Assembly: GCA_905221605.1 (NCBI GenBank)
Contig: CAJNDS010000180.1
Coordinates: 747,001-811,000, forward strand
Direction of reading: 5' to 3'
From: Symbiodinium natans
Lineage: Eukaryota; Sar; Dinophyceae; Suessiales; Symbiodiniaceae
DNA length: 64,000 bases
This document shows, in pieces, positions 7,633 through 18,569 of the stretch. The first letter of the stretch is position 1. Every line of letters begins with the position of its first letter. The position numbers and the translations under genes are program-made. The notes beneath the pieces are model-generated. The model searched no databases. It was not told where the DNA came from and saw only the letters and a list, made by a program, of their open reading frames with translations.

Positions 7633-10180
7633 TTGGAAGCAAAAACTAAGAAAGCGTATTTGAATCAATGCGTCTTTGTTTGAATATCTTATTTGCGCTC
7701 TTTCCTTCTTGAGGAGGAGCAAGGTGGGGATGTTGGAAGTAAATTAATTTCTCAGTCGCGGCTTTTACGAAGTATTCATGGAAGGTGGACCTGTTGACGT
7801 TCGGGAGATTTTGGGACAGCTGTGCTCATGTTCGAAAAATGTCCCCTACCCACCTCTCGAAGACCACGAGCATCTCTCCAAGCTCCTTGGTGAGCAGTGT
7901 TTTTGACCGTCCCCAGTGAACAGGGGTCATCATCTGCTTGTGATGCTAATGTGTTCAGGCTTGGTCGAGTCGAGGTGTATACCCGAACCTCTGCAGAGAC
8001 TCATCCATCTAAAGAATCTATATGTCAGCGCCTCCGCGTAGCTGTAGCTCACCAATGTTGCGTTCATGAGAACGCTTTTTTTGCGCCATGTTTTGCCACT
8101 GGTGTCAGCGCTTGGTGGAGAAGAGGCTGAGGGCTGTGCAGGGTCGCAAGCGAGCGCGGCTGGCTTGGAAAACTGTTGCGGCCACTGCTTGAAGCTTACC
8201 TCAGGACTCAGTAGCCTTTCACGTTCAGACATGGATTTGACCACATTGATCTTCGACATCACAATGCTGCAAGACCGCTTTTTTGCTCTGGGCTTGCTCA
8301 ATGTGAATGAACGGTTGGATTCTACTTGCTCGCTGTGCTGCGACCTCCGCATGCGGCAAGTGGAAGGAAACCTGACATTCGGTCACTGGTTTTGGATGGA
8401 CTTGTTACGTGTCGCGCTTGCACATCCCACCCGGCCTTTTGCCGCTCTGTTTCTCGCAAGACTTGAAGCCAATGTGAAGTGGCACTTGTCGTCAGAGCTT
8501 GTCTGATGGTGCCAGTGGCCCCTTGGTGGACAGCCTCGCAGCTGATGTAAACGATGATCCACACCTCAGCAACGTAGATCAGGCTTAGACGGGGATTTGT
8601 TCAGCTCAAGCTGCACTTGGTTTTGAGACTGTGCATTGCCATACAGCAATGCGTTTCTGAGACATGACGTAATGCTGGCTGGCACACAATGGCATAGCAC
8701 ATGCCAAGATGCGACTCACGGCAACAGAACATGTTTTGTTAATTTTGTTGCTTTCTCGGGTTCGGGAGAGGTGCTGAGCCAGAAGTCTTGGTTTCCTCCC
8801 CCTTTCACAGTGTAGTTTAGGCAACGTGACAGTATCACGATTGCATGCCACAAGCCGGTGGCGGTGCATGCACGCATGAAGAACATGCGCGCAAAACCCT
8901 TCCAGCAACCGCTGCAGTCTGCCTAGTCCAATTAGATGGACAAGTTAGCTCGGACTGCCATCAGCGATGCGGGCTGGTACTTCGAGTGTTGTTGAAGTTT
9001 TGCATGTTTGCAAAACGAGGCCATTCAGACCTTCTCAGATGGCCGCATGTCCACACATCTAGATTCTCCAAATCATCTGGCTCTTGCCTGGTGGGCAGTC
9101 GGACTATGTCGGACCGCGGCCTGCAGTTTGTCTTTGACAAAGATCACCCCAAATCAGGGCTTCTGCAGGATTCTGGAGGCACTGAAGAAATGGTGACCAG
9201 ATCCTGAATGTTGGATTGTTGTGGCCATGGCTTCAACGTTTTGCTGCCTGAGGATCCGACCAGGCTAGTAATCCAAGCAGCAACCAGCACCAGGCTGCCA
9301 AGCATCACCTCCGCTTTCCAAACAGGTGCAGAAACGTGAAGAAAATGCAGCTGTGACAGGCTCACCTGCACGCCTTGCGAAGAATACTAGTGTTACATCT
9401 TCGTTACTCTTTAGCTGGAGGCACCGTCCGCGCAGGCAACCGCCCTGGCTTGAGCCGGTAGCGCTGCTCGTCCCGTCTTCGATCCTGTTGCGTGACACAC
9501 ACGTTATCAGCCCACCAATTCCAGCACGTTACCGAAGGCCAGCCTCTGCTTCGGCCGAGCCTGCATCCGGCTGATCCTCTGAGAATTCAAGATGTAGGCG
9601 AAAACAACAAAGTACGACGGACACTTGAAAGAGTGTAGGTGACGTCAGCCGTACCGACATGCGAAGAGATCGGTCAAACCAATGTAGCTAACAACTGTTC
9701 GCCAACAGTGTCCTCTGTAGGCGCAAAGCTAGGATGAAAGGTCAGCGTGATGTTGCCTGCTTCGCCCGTGGCCCCATCAACCTCAGTCCAGGAGACACTG
9801 AGGGCGCACAGGTCTGAGCATCTGTGTGACCAAACAGCATTCAAAGGGAGCGCGACAATGGTACAGGCAGCAGCGGGCTTATCAAAGCATGCCAGAATTT
9901 CTGCCGTAACATGTGCCCAAAGGATCCCAAAGGACTAAGTAAACTCAGTGCTGTCGGATTTCGTCGTTTTCAGGCGCTCCTGCACGTCGGGGGCCTTGGA
10001 ACACATAGAGACCCCCGCAGACCGAGCTTCGATTCATTGGGCCCGACTCTGCAGCCAAAGGGGCACTGTCTTCTCAAAAGGCCAACCTGGCCTGCAAACC
10101 TCGAGCTCGTGGTGCACAAGTTGTAAAAATTCAGCCAAGGACAAGTCGTGCAATGCAACAGTGCCCGCCTTTCCAGGTCT
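7633..10180. other. Host sequence with no supported gene
   Basis: Many short frames occur on both strands, the longest being 140 codons on the minus strand at 7930-8352. None has a recognisable motif or clear splice borders. Exons too short for me to see may be present. Confidence 0.35.
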
Positions 10181-10189
10181 GTTCTCAAG

Positions 10190-10454
10190 CTGTACATGTC
10201 AATAATCCGACCAGACGTGGAAGGTTCTTCCCACACTGTTTTGTTCTCTTCGGTGTTGTGGAAGATCTGCGTGGGGCGACCATTGCCTTGCCACATGGCG
10301 GCACGAACTTGCTCGAGTATGATAGCTCTTCCAAGTCACGCACGAACCATGACGGTGAGCATGGCAACTGCGTATTCCGAGGATTCAGTAGCATAGCAGC
10401 ACAGCGGCTTGTCCATTCGAGGCGAAGCCAAACCGGCTGCTGCTCCTGGGCCAC
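10190..10454 (-). CDS. Candidate exons with a WW-like motif
   Basis: Two minus-strand segments look coding. The first (about 10454-10390) encodes QEQQPVWLRLEWTSR. The second (about 10326-10190) encodes MWQGNGRPTQIFHNTEENKT followed by VWEEPSTSGR. The pattern W, G-N-G-R, F-H-N, then W-x2-P resembles a WW domain, a small fold that binds proline-rich peptides, but the spacing between the two Trp is about two residues short. They lie downstream of the membrane-protein gene on the same strand and may be its 3' exons. The link is not proven. Confidence 0.3.
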
Positions 10455-10469
10455 TATGGACTACAAACA

Positions 10470-12300
10470 GAGGCGGTCCCGTGCATCCCACAGCACATGG
10501 ACGAGCCGAAAGAGTCCACGATTGAAGCTGTCCTGAGAACTGGAGCTTGCAGTGCTGACCTGGCACTAGGTGGAACACCCATGCTTTTGACTGCCGGCTC
10601 CCTTGGCACCACTCGGGAAGTTGCACGATTACAGCCTTCTGTTGTTCTGAACGCGTAGGAGAAAAGGTTCTTGGTGTAAGGATTGCGGCACATTGGGGGT
10701 CCGGAAGCCATGGATATCGAGCCTGTTTGGGCATGATCCTTGTGGCCTTCGTCGCTGTTTTCGCCGCTAGTCGACTGTCGACAGTGTCAAGAGTTGCAGG
10801 GATCGCTTGGACGCGATCTAAAAATACTCACAAGTAAACGACCTAATGGCGCACAAACAAAACCAAACCACCCACCAATTACTGACTTACTTCGATGATC
10901 TCCCACATGCAAAGCCAACAATGTGCTGCCTTCTCGGGCAAGCAATTTCGGATACTTTGCCGCATGATTCTGTCGCGGTTGCCCCCAAATCAACTGACTG
11001 CGGGACTGGACACTGCAAGGTGCTCCTGTTGGTTGCTTTTGGTGTCCTCCGAGTTTCTTTTGTGTGAGCGATGGGAAGTTCTGGTGAGCACACAGGTCAT
11101 TGTTGTGAGCGCCGAAGGTTTGCGTTCAAGCCTGGGGCATCTCCATGTCTAGGCTGTACGAGACGTCGTGCCCGCGGAGGTGGATGTTGATCAAGTGTAC
11201 ATTGGACGCTAAAGGAACCCGTCTCTGGGTGCACAGCGAGTGGCACACAAACCGACGGCCAACCCGATGTCTGTTCGATCACTGAAGCAAGTGCAGCACT
11301 CACTAGTACACCACAAATTTGGCCTCAGCATGGTTTATAGGCCCCCACCTCAACTACTCAACTGCAGAAAAAAAAAAAGCGACAATTAGCCAGCTCGTGT
11401 TTCCACACCCGTCCCTTTGACGACCTCCTACTACTTGTGAGGCTCCTACCGGCGTCGAATGTGAAGCTGCGTCCCGTTCCTGCCTCTAGGCAAGTGAGCT
11501 CCGCCACGAGGTCGTCAAACTCTCTTCTCAGCTGCCTGGCGAGATCTCTTCGTCCTTTATACAATATCCTTACATGCAAATTCATCGTATGTAAGCCCTA
11601 CATGCGATGAACTTGCGTGCAAGGATATTGCACAAAGGACTATTAGGGCTTCTTGTGATTTCACAACTAGAACATGCTGGCGAGCTTACATGAGCTCGCG
11701 TGAAAAACCCCGCTATGCTCTTTGGAGTGGCTGCGGCTGCCGTTGCCATACTTGCAATGATCGCGAGCGCCTCAGCATGACCTCTGCACCTGGCTCTTGG
11801 CGAAGGAAGCTCAGAACTTGACCCGACTCGAAGCGGCCGAGATCCTCAGCTTCTGAGCAACGGGCAAGCAAAGCCTTGCACAAGTCTCCTCCTCTCTCCT
11901 TCGCTCTCTGCCTTTTTCATCCCTCTTTTTATCCTTCACATTCTTCTCTCCACTCTCTGACTGAGCAAGCTCTCTGAGAGAGCGCTGAAAATGATGCTCT
12001 CCGAGCGTCTGCGCAGAGCTGGGCCTGGAGCTTTTGGCACTCGGGCTGCAGCATCTGGAGCACTTCCATGGGCCTCACCAGCAATCAGAGAGCTCTCGGC
12101 TCTCTCAGAGCAGATCTCTACCCCTTTCGGTTTCCGAAATTTGATGGGGTCGCTTTAAGGAGATGCTGTTCTGATTTGGGGTACAAAGGGGTACCCTTTT
12201 TCACAAGGGACTCGACTGCTACCCTTTCTGCCCAGCCCTACTTTAGGAAATACCCACCCCCTCGCTCTTTTTTTCTGAGGCGCTCTGCGCCACCAACACA
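10470..12300. other. Host sequence with no firm gene
   Basis: The stretch contains a pyrimidine-rich tract at about 11,878-11,960 and many short frames. If the membrane-protein gene extends toward 10.2 kb, this is mostly its introns, with exons I could not place. Confidence 0.3.
12202..12226 (+). repeat. Dispersed 25-bp repeat, copy 1
   Basis: CACAAGGGACTCGACTGCTA followed by CCCTT matches 31527-31551 in the same orientation at 24 of 25 positions, preceded by a T-rich run in both places. The two sites are 19 kb apart and share nothing else obvious. Confidence 0.6.
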
Positions 12301-12673
12301 AAAAGAAGGTGATACCACACACCAGCCCGTGACACACGACTCTGCTTTCCATTTCATTGCCCAGGGGCAGCTCCTCGCCATCCTCATTCCCAGCCTCCCC
12401 TACTCTCGGAGATTCCTCACCTGGAATGGAAGATAATGCAAGTTCCATTTGCTTCCTCTGCGCTTCTCTGTCTTGCACGGATCTCTGAGGCGCCCGCGCA
12501 CCACGGACAGCTGCCGTTGCATCTCAGTTTCCTCTACAAGCGCTTCGCCATCGCGCGTGTCCTGACAGCAAGGAGTCAGCTGAGGAAGCTCTGCTGCATT
12601 ATGCTACCTCATGTTGCTTGGCATGACGGGACGACTTGCTATTGGACTGCAAATGCGACGGCGATAGCGCTGC

Positions 12674-15600
12674 CTGCTCTGCAGCTTGAGCAAGCCATCC
12701 GAAAACGTCCAGGAACAGCACGCTGCCTGCACAAGTTCGCAGTCACCGAAGGCACGGGTTGTGCCACAAACCTCATCACCCCATCGGCTGCATGATCCTC
12801 TGCAGCTTACATTGCGGAGTGCTGTGGTACAAGACTGAGCTTGAGAAATGGCCTTAGAATACTTTCTGGTCAGCTTGCTTGCTGTCTCCGCGACTACCAA
12901 GACTCTCAAGAGCTTTTCGGCACTAACCCCTGAATCGGCACATTTCTCATGCCTATGGGCCCATGAGAGCCCATGGGCAAACCAGGAATCCCTGGCCAAG
13001 ATGCGGAAGTTCGTAGGAAGCTCCACATTGCCAAACGGCACGGCCCGTGCTACGATCCTTGGTGATAAGGCTTGCAATCTTCCTCAAATCCGTTCGTCGT
13101 GTCAGGCTCATGCTACCTCAAAATGATGACTCCTGAGAATGCGAGCAGCGCCGTAAAGACGATCCACAGCAGATGGAAGAAAAAGGCCACTGGAACCATG
13201 AAGCGGTAACAGCCGATCCTGAGCTGCGCTTCCCCGACTCAAAGCTGCAACACTCGCTGAGACTCTGCTTCCAATCTTTTCAACTCGAGGGCTGGCAACC
13301 CCATTGCAGCTCTTTCCGTGTCAGAGTTAGACAACGGGCAACCCCATTGCGGGCACGTTAGACAACAGTGGCAACAGTTAGACGGTTTTGGGAAGATGCG
13401 AAGCCAAAGCTCGTGAACGCAGTGGGTGTACTTGTCCACCCGCGATGCAAGCTAAAACTCCTGAGCTTGCAACTCAATGCTTCAATGACTACGAGGCTTG
13501 CTGGCCGACAAAAGCCGCTGGCAGACTCATCATGTCTCGCATCAGCTTTCGAGAGTAGCTGTGGCTTTGACTGCCCAGCTGCACAGTCACAAGCGTAGGC
13601 GGAAGAATCAGGAGGATGGCAGCGATTGCCAGGATCTTTCGCGACAGGTATAGGTCAAGCCTGCTGGTGTCAAATGGACTTTGCTGAGCCCTCCCTGAGC
13701 TGCCTGCAATGATCTGCAATGTCACAAGTTGGCCTCGCCAAGACCCATGCGCAGCCCGTAAAGATCACCACGCAAGAGAGTGCCGGCAACGGGACGTCGT
13801 TTACGGCCACAAGTGTCCCCAGCATCATGTAGCCTCAGATCTCTGCGCAGCAAAGTGGGCGCAAATGTCTGAACCACCAAGCATCCGAAAACTCGTGAGA
13901 ACTCGAGTCTGGTGGCAGGCACTTGGCACTTCAGGGAAGATGTCATTCTACCCGTGCGATGCACATTAAGCAGCATCTAACTGACCAGAAAGTGGTTGGA
14001 GATTTACTCTGGCCAAGGAGCTGAGTGTGTGCAGCAGCCTCGGACACGCACACTCGCACATACTCTCAAACTAGTCTCACACCAAAGGCTCGCACGGACA
14101 GACTCGCGCAAACAATCACAGGCACAATCAACGAAACGTGTCCCACGCTACTCGCCGCCCCCCCTCCTCCCCACTTCCTCACACTCCCCCTCTTTCCTCC
14201 CTCACCGACACTTGCCGGGCTAAGTGGACAAGTTTGCTGCACATATGTTATTTGTTATTGCCTTAAGACGAAGCCCGCCCGCACCAATTCCTCTTCACAA
14301 GTGGGACCGCCGTCACTACCATTACCACAACCAGCCCTAACCCTACATCCTTAGACCCTTTTTGCATCCAGGCCCCTCTTCCCAACTAGGCCTCTGCAGA
14401 AGACACTAAACCCTAAACCCTAAACGCGTCTAGCGGAGGTTGGAAACTTTTTTGTGCCCGCTGCGCTCGCAAGGGCAATCTCGGCTCGAGCATCTCGGCC
14501 AAGAATGACACTGGAGCTAGGTATTGCCATGAAAGAGGTGATTTGCAGTTGGAAACTGGGATTTTTAAACTGGGGTCCATCTCGAAACGACGCTGAATCG
14601 AAACACGTACGTGGGGCAAGAGGTTGCGACATACTTAGGATTGGTGCAGCTGCCCCCACTTCCCCCCATTGACTAAAGTCTCCCTTACAATGGGGTAATT
14701 GCGGTCCAGACTGGTATTTGTGGGGCAAGCGGGGCAAGTTGCCAGTGTCGAAATCACGTGGGGCGAAATCGGCATGTAAACTAGACTCGCTAGACTGCCC
14801 GAGCCCGCAATCCCTCCCTGAGTTTGCCAATCCCATAGCCAGGGTGTCAAGGTACTGGTTGGTACCCATTGCCATGCACACCCGTGCATATGCATCGTAG
14901 GATTGCCAGTTTGCTTGTGTTCGCCGGTACAGCTGCACGTGCTCCAGCAGCATCTCGGATCGGCAAGTCAGAGTGGATTTCTTCGAACCCTAACGGGATG
15001 CACTTCGGCAATGGGTCCAGAGTCTAGAAACTGCATGGCGAGGCACCACAGGACTTATGCTTGGGTCCAGGTCCTCTTCGGACCCACTCACGGACACACC
15101 GGCAGACACCTTGTTGCAAGCCGGGACATGGCAAAACCGATTGTCATCACTATATGTCAATAATCGTCAGCACAAGGATGCGGCTGCTGACGCTGATTCG
15201 GCTGCTGCTAATCTTCTTGAAATGGATTTTTCAAGTCAGCCGAGCAACCGCTTCATCCTCGTCCGCTTGCTCCATGGCGTGGTTCAGCCGCTTCAACTGT
15301 TGGCGAAGAAGTGGAATGCGGAACATCTCACGTGCCTGAGCGAGGAAAATACTTGAAGAGGGCCCGCGGATACTTCAAGACGGGGTGGGGGGATTTGGCA
15401 TGTGAAATCCCAAGAATACTAGAAGGAACCTTGTAACGAGAGCTGCAAGGAGTTGGCTTTCTTGACAAAGGCTTGACCTCAGCGGATTGCATCTTGCCAG
15501 GTTACCTTTGTGCCTTCGAACTCCTGGGCTTGGAAACGGCTCTTGTCCAGAGTTGCATCCTGGGCAGGCTCCCGAATGCATTTCATGCCATTCTCGCACA

Positions 15601-16735
15601 CCCAATTGCAGCAGGAGAAGTAGTGCTGGCCAAGCATCGTCTGGTATTGGCAGCCGCACAAACTGGGTGAGCAAGCCTCCAGAGCTTTGTAGAATGCTGC
15701 AATTGTGAAACTGGCCACAGCAATGAGAAGATGCTAGACACGATACGACAGTGCCGCCTGTGCAGGAATAGAATGTGTTGTGTGGAGAGTCATGTAGGCA
15801 CACTGAGCCAAGAACGAACCCCGAAGGCATGTGCTGCCACCGAGGCGTGCATTGCCAGCCAGATACTCAATATATAGTACCTGTCCAAACCCTCTGACTA
15901 CAAGTTGTTCCTGCATCTAGCCCGGCAAACCGGCAGTTGCTCCCTTCAACAAACAATGCACGCTGCAGTTTACATGGCTTGCCCAAGGCGCAGGAATGCG
16001 CCAGCATTGCACATTGCAAAGAGGTGAATCAACCAGGTGGGCCCAACATCCTTAAAAGTTGGTGAAAGCGCTTGGTGCAGTGATGTGCACTGCCCGCAGA
16101 TTGAGATGGCCTGAGTGCGTGGCTGGCTCTGGCCTTCCTTCCACATAAAGGGTCATGCAGAAGCCAAGCTGAAGAGTGCTCACTACCAAGTAGTTGTCCT
16201 GAGAAGTCACTGCCAATCACTGCACCCATTCTCAAACAAGTGGTCGCACGACATGCGAGACAAGCGAGAAAGGAAACATCGAAGCCTGCCGAGACACCAC
16301 ACTCAGTGCAGCTCAAGTTCCATCTTCCTAACTGTAAGGTTGACCAGATCACGCACATCTTCGCCTTGGATGTCACATTGAGCGACAAGGCTTGCCGCTT
16401 CCGCTACCTCCCCAAAGCCCAGCTTGGTTGTGCATTGCCAACTGGCTAGCAAGAGTGGGGATTGTTCGGATCGTATTTGGCATGCATGCCGGTCCAGGAA
16501 CTTCCTTGAACGTGACATCTGCGTTGACGAGAGGCGGTAAAGCTTGGACTGCTCCACTCGCATCTTCTGTGCTTGGTAGTCTCTCTTGATCAGCAGCTCC
16601 TGAACATAGCTTGACAATGGGACTGGATTCTGCTGATTCTGCCTTCCCTGAGTCCTTGTCGAACATGTAATTTTCTCGATTGTAGGAGAAGAGGCCACCA
16701 CCGCCCGCGGCGGCAGCTCCAAACAGCAACTCCAT
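12674..16735 (-). CDS. Multi-exon, multi-pass membrane protein, dinoflagellate-type, unknown role
   Basis: Fourteen exon segments can be joined in frame: 16735-16655, 16599-16536, 16364-16321, 16198-16124, 16050-15992, 15880-15816, 15676-15642, 15559-15506, 15335 to about 15252, 14953-14833, 13833-13734, 13660 to about 13583, 13218-13117, 13057-13005, plus 12726-12674. The N-terminus reads MELLFGAAAAGGGGLFSYNR. Later markers are EDVRDLVNLTVRKM, DNYLVVSTLQLGFCMTLYVE, WLAMHASVAA, LLTQFVRLPIP, TQANWQSYDAYARVCMAMG and SVLFLDVFGWLAQAAEQ. At least four hydrophobic stretches (for instance MVPVAFFFHLLWIVFTALLA) suggest membrane helices. I recall similar proteins as common in dinoflagellate genomes, always of unknown function. 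The linker between 15252 and 14953 is unresolved. A likely further exon near 12490-12310 (REAQRKQMELALSS) and the WW-like segments at 10.2-10.5 kb may extend it. Confidence 0.75.
14335..14425. repeat. Interstitial telomere-like CCCTAAA tract
   Basis: CCCTAAACCCTAAACG at 14410-14425 and CCCTAACCCTACATCC about 70 bp earlier are copies of the TTTAGGG telomere unit, read on the other strand. The tract lies inside the 999-bp intron (14832-13834) of the membrane-protein gene. Confidence 0.65.
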
Positions 16736-17102
16736 GGCTGTGGAACAGTGAGAAAAATAATAAGCTTCTCGAAGGACCGCTTGCCCCTGTGAATGGGACG
16801 ACGCCTACGAAATCTACGCCGCAGGTCCACGGATCTCTCTGTCATTCTTCGTCGTGTCTCCCAGGCGTGACGGGGCCATGATGAACTCATGAGTTCAAGT
16901 CTAGCCAAAAAAAGCCGAGTATCAGTGGCCCCTACAACGTCGACTCCTCGGAGCTGAACTATCTAGCTGTTGCTGCACTTGTCCATGAATCTGCATACGT
17001 TTCGCTCATTCCACAGCTGCAAGAGCCCGTCGAGTTAGCAAGAGACGCCCTGGGCTTCCAAGCATCACAGCATCACTGTTGAATGGTTGCACCCCCCTCT
17101 GT

Positions 17103-17700
17103 TCAAAATGAGTTCCAACTTCTCAGGCTGTGGCTTCCGGCTCTCGAAGGGCGAAGCGGAGGACGGAGCGCCAGGCGGTGCCATAGAGATTGGGGGTGCC
17201 GGTGTCCCTGGTGGGGGAGGGCCTGGAGGAGGCCCTAAGGGAGGCCCTGGAGGAGGCCCCGACAGGGGCGCGACAGAGGTGCCCAAGTAAGGCGTGCGGG
17301 AGCCATAAAGGAGGTCCTTGCGCAGGCGTCCATCAGCAAGGCTGGGCTCTTGCTTAGACTACGTGATGCCCAATTGAATCTGGTACCTGACCTACGTTTT
17401 GCAGCACAAACTTAGCTCCTTGAGGTCTGGATCCAGAGACTCAGCCTCCGGGGGAGGTGCCGCCACCTGAAGGTAAAATTCGGAACAACTGTCTTCGCAA
17501 GCAAGGCTTCATAGCACAGTTGTCTTTGACCAGCTGCATCCTCAAGGCGACATAATGGCAGAGCGCAACGGGCCCACTCGAGCACATGCTCAGCACACAT
17601 GTCGATGGGCGACCAGTGCGGCCCCTTGCCGTGGAACGTTGTTTCGTTAAGCCACGCTTCAAGTCGAACGATGCCCGTAATGCGAGAATGATCATGGCAA
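17103..17700 (-). CDS. Candidate proline-rich protein gene, partial exons
   Basis: Three minus-strand segments look coding. About 17700-17500 encodes RLEAWLNETTFHGKGPHW and HVLEWARCALPLCRLEDAA. About 17475-17405 encodes VAAPPPEAESLDPDLKELSL after a CTTCAG|G acceptor. About 17343-17103 encodes RKDLLYGSRTPYLGTSVAPL, then a run of GPPPGPP repeats, ending FESRKPQPEKLELILN. Such Pro-rich runs often bind SH3 or WW partners or profilin; that is inference from composition. It lies about 370 bp upstream of the membrane-protein start on the same strand and could be a separate gene or its neighbour in a unidirectional array. Confidence 0.4.
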
Positions 17701-17739
17701 GTTTTTTTGTTTGTGCTTGTGTGGGCTAGTGTTAGCACT

Positions 17740-18560
17740 AGCGTTGATGTTTGTTGTTAGGGCCTCTGCCCAATGTAGGCAATTCATTTGACTTCTCTTG
17801 GTCTTCGGCATGTCTGGCTACCTAGAACTTCCGGCGCTGGCTAAGGCACGTCGTGAGTCTTCAGGCTTGCCCGCCAAGAGCAGAGCCGGTCAGCTCTTGC
17901 TCAATGAGGGGGGGGAGGTGTCTCACACATCATCATGCCAGAAATTGTGTCCCATAATCTGCATAGCTGATGGTATAGAATTCCGCTGCATAGACTATTT
18001 GCCAGCTTGGCTGGTGCCTGGCCTACAGCACTATTGCACTGACGCCCGTTGCGCCTTTGCAGGTGGAGGCACCCAGGCACCCGGGCTGCCTTCAGGTTTG
18101 GTGACAGGTGAATGAGGGGCATGGAGCTGGCATGAACCGATGCCGAATGACAAATTACATTTGGCTCTGCAATCAAATTAGATGCTCATGATGGCAATGG
18201 GTCAAGGAGTCAAGGCTCTGCTTGGCCATTGAAGCCATTCCTTTTTCATTCCTCTTCATTGCAAGAGCACGTCGACTTAGGCTCGCCTGCCAGAAGCTGT
18301 CAGCTATCGATATTCACTTCATGCCAAGCGTGTTTCATCGCCGACTGTCTGGTTGGACTGTTGGACTTCATTTCTTCGCGGCACTTGGCATTGCTCTCGA
18401 CTTCGCACCAGCTCTGGTCAACAAGTCTTTGCAGCTTGCCGGGTGGCTGTACTTGTGCCAATCCGTTGCTTCAATCTTTTCTCGTCGTGGTTACAAGCCA
18501 ACAAAAATGGTCGCTGCCAGTCTTTCAGAGTGCCATGCAAGCAGGAAGCGCTGGAAGTTC
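17740..18560. other. Intergenic host sequence
   Basis: Only overlapping short frames of 60-137 codons occur, with no motif. It separates the sulfotransferase stop from the proline-rich candidate on the same strand. Confidence 0.4.
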
Positions 18561-18569
18561 AGCATGTTG

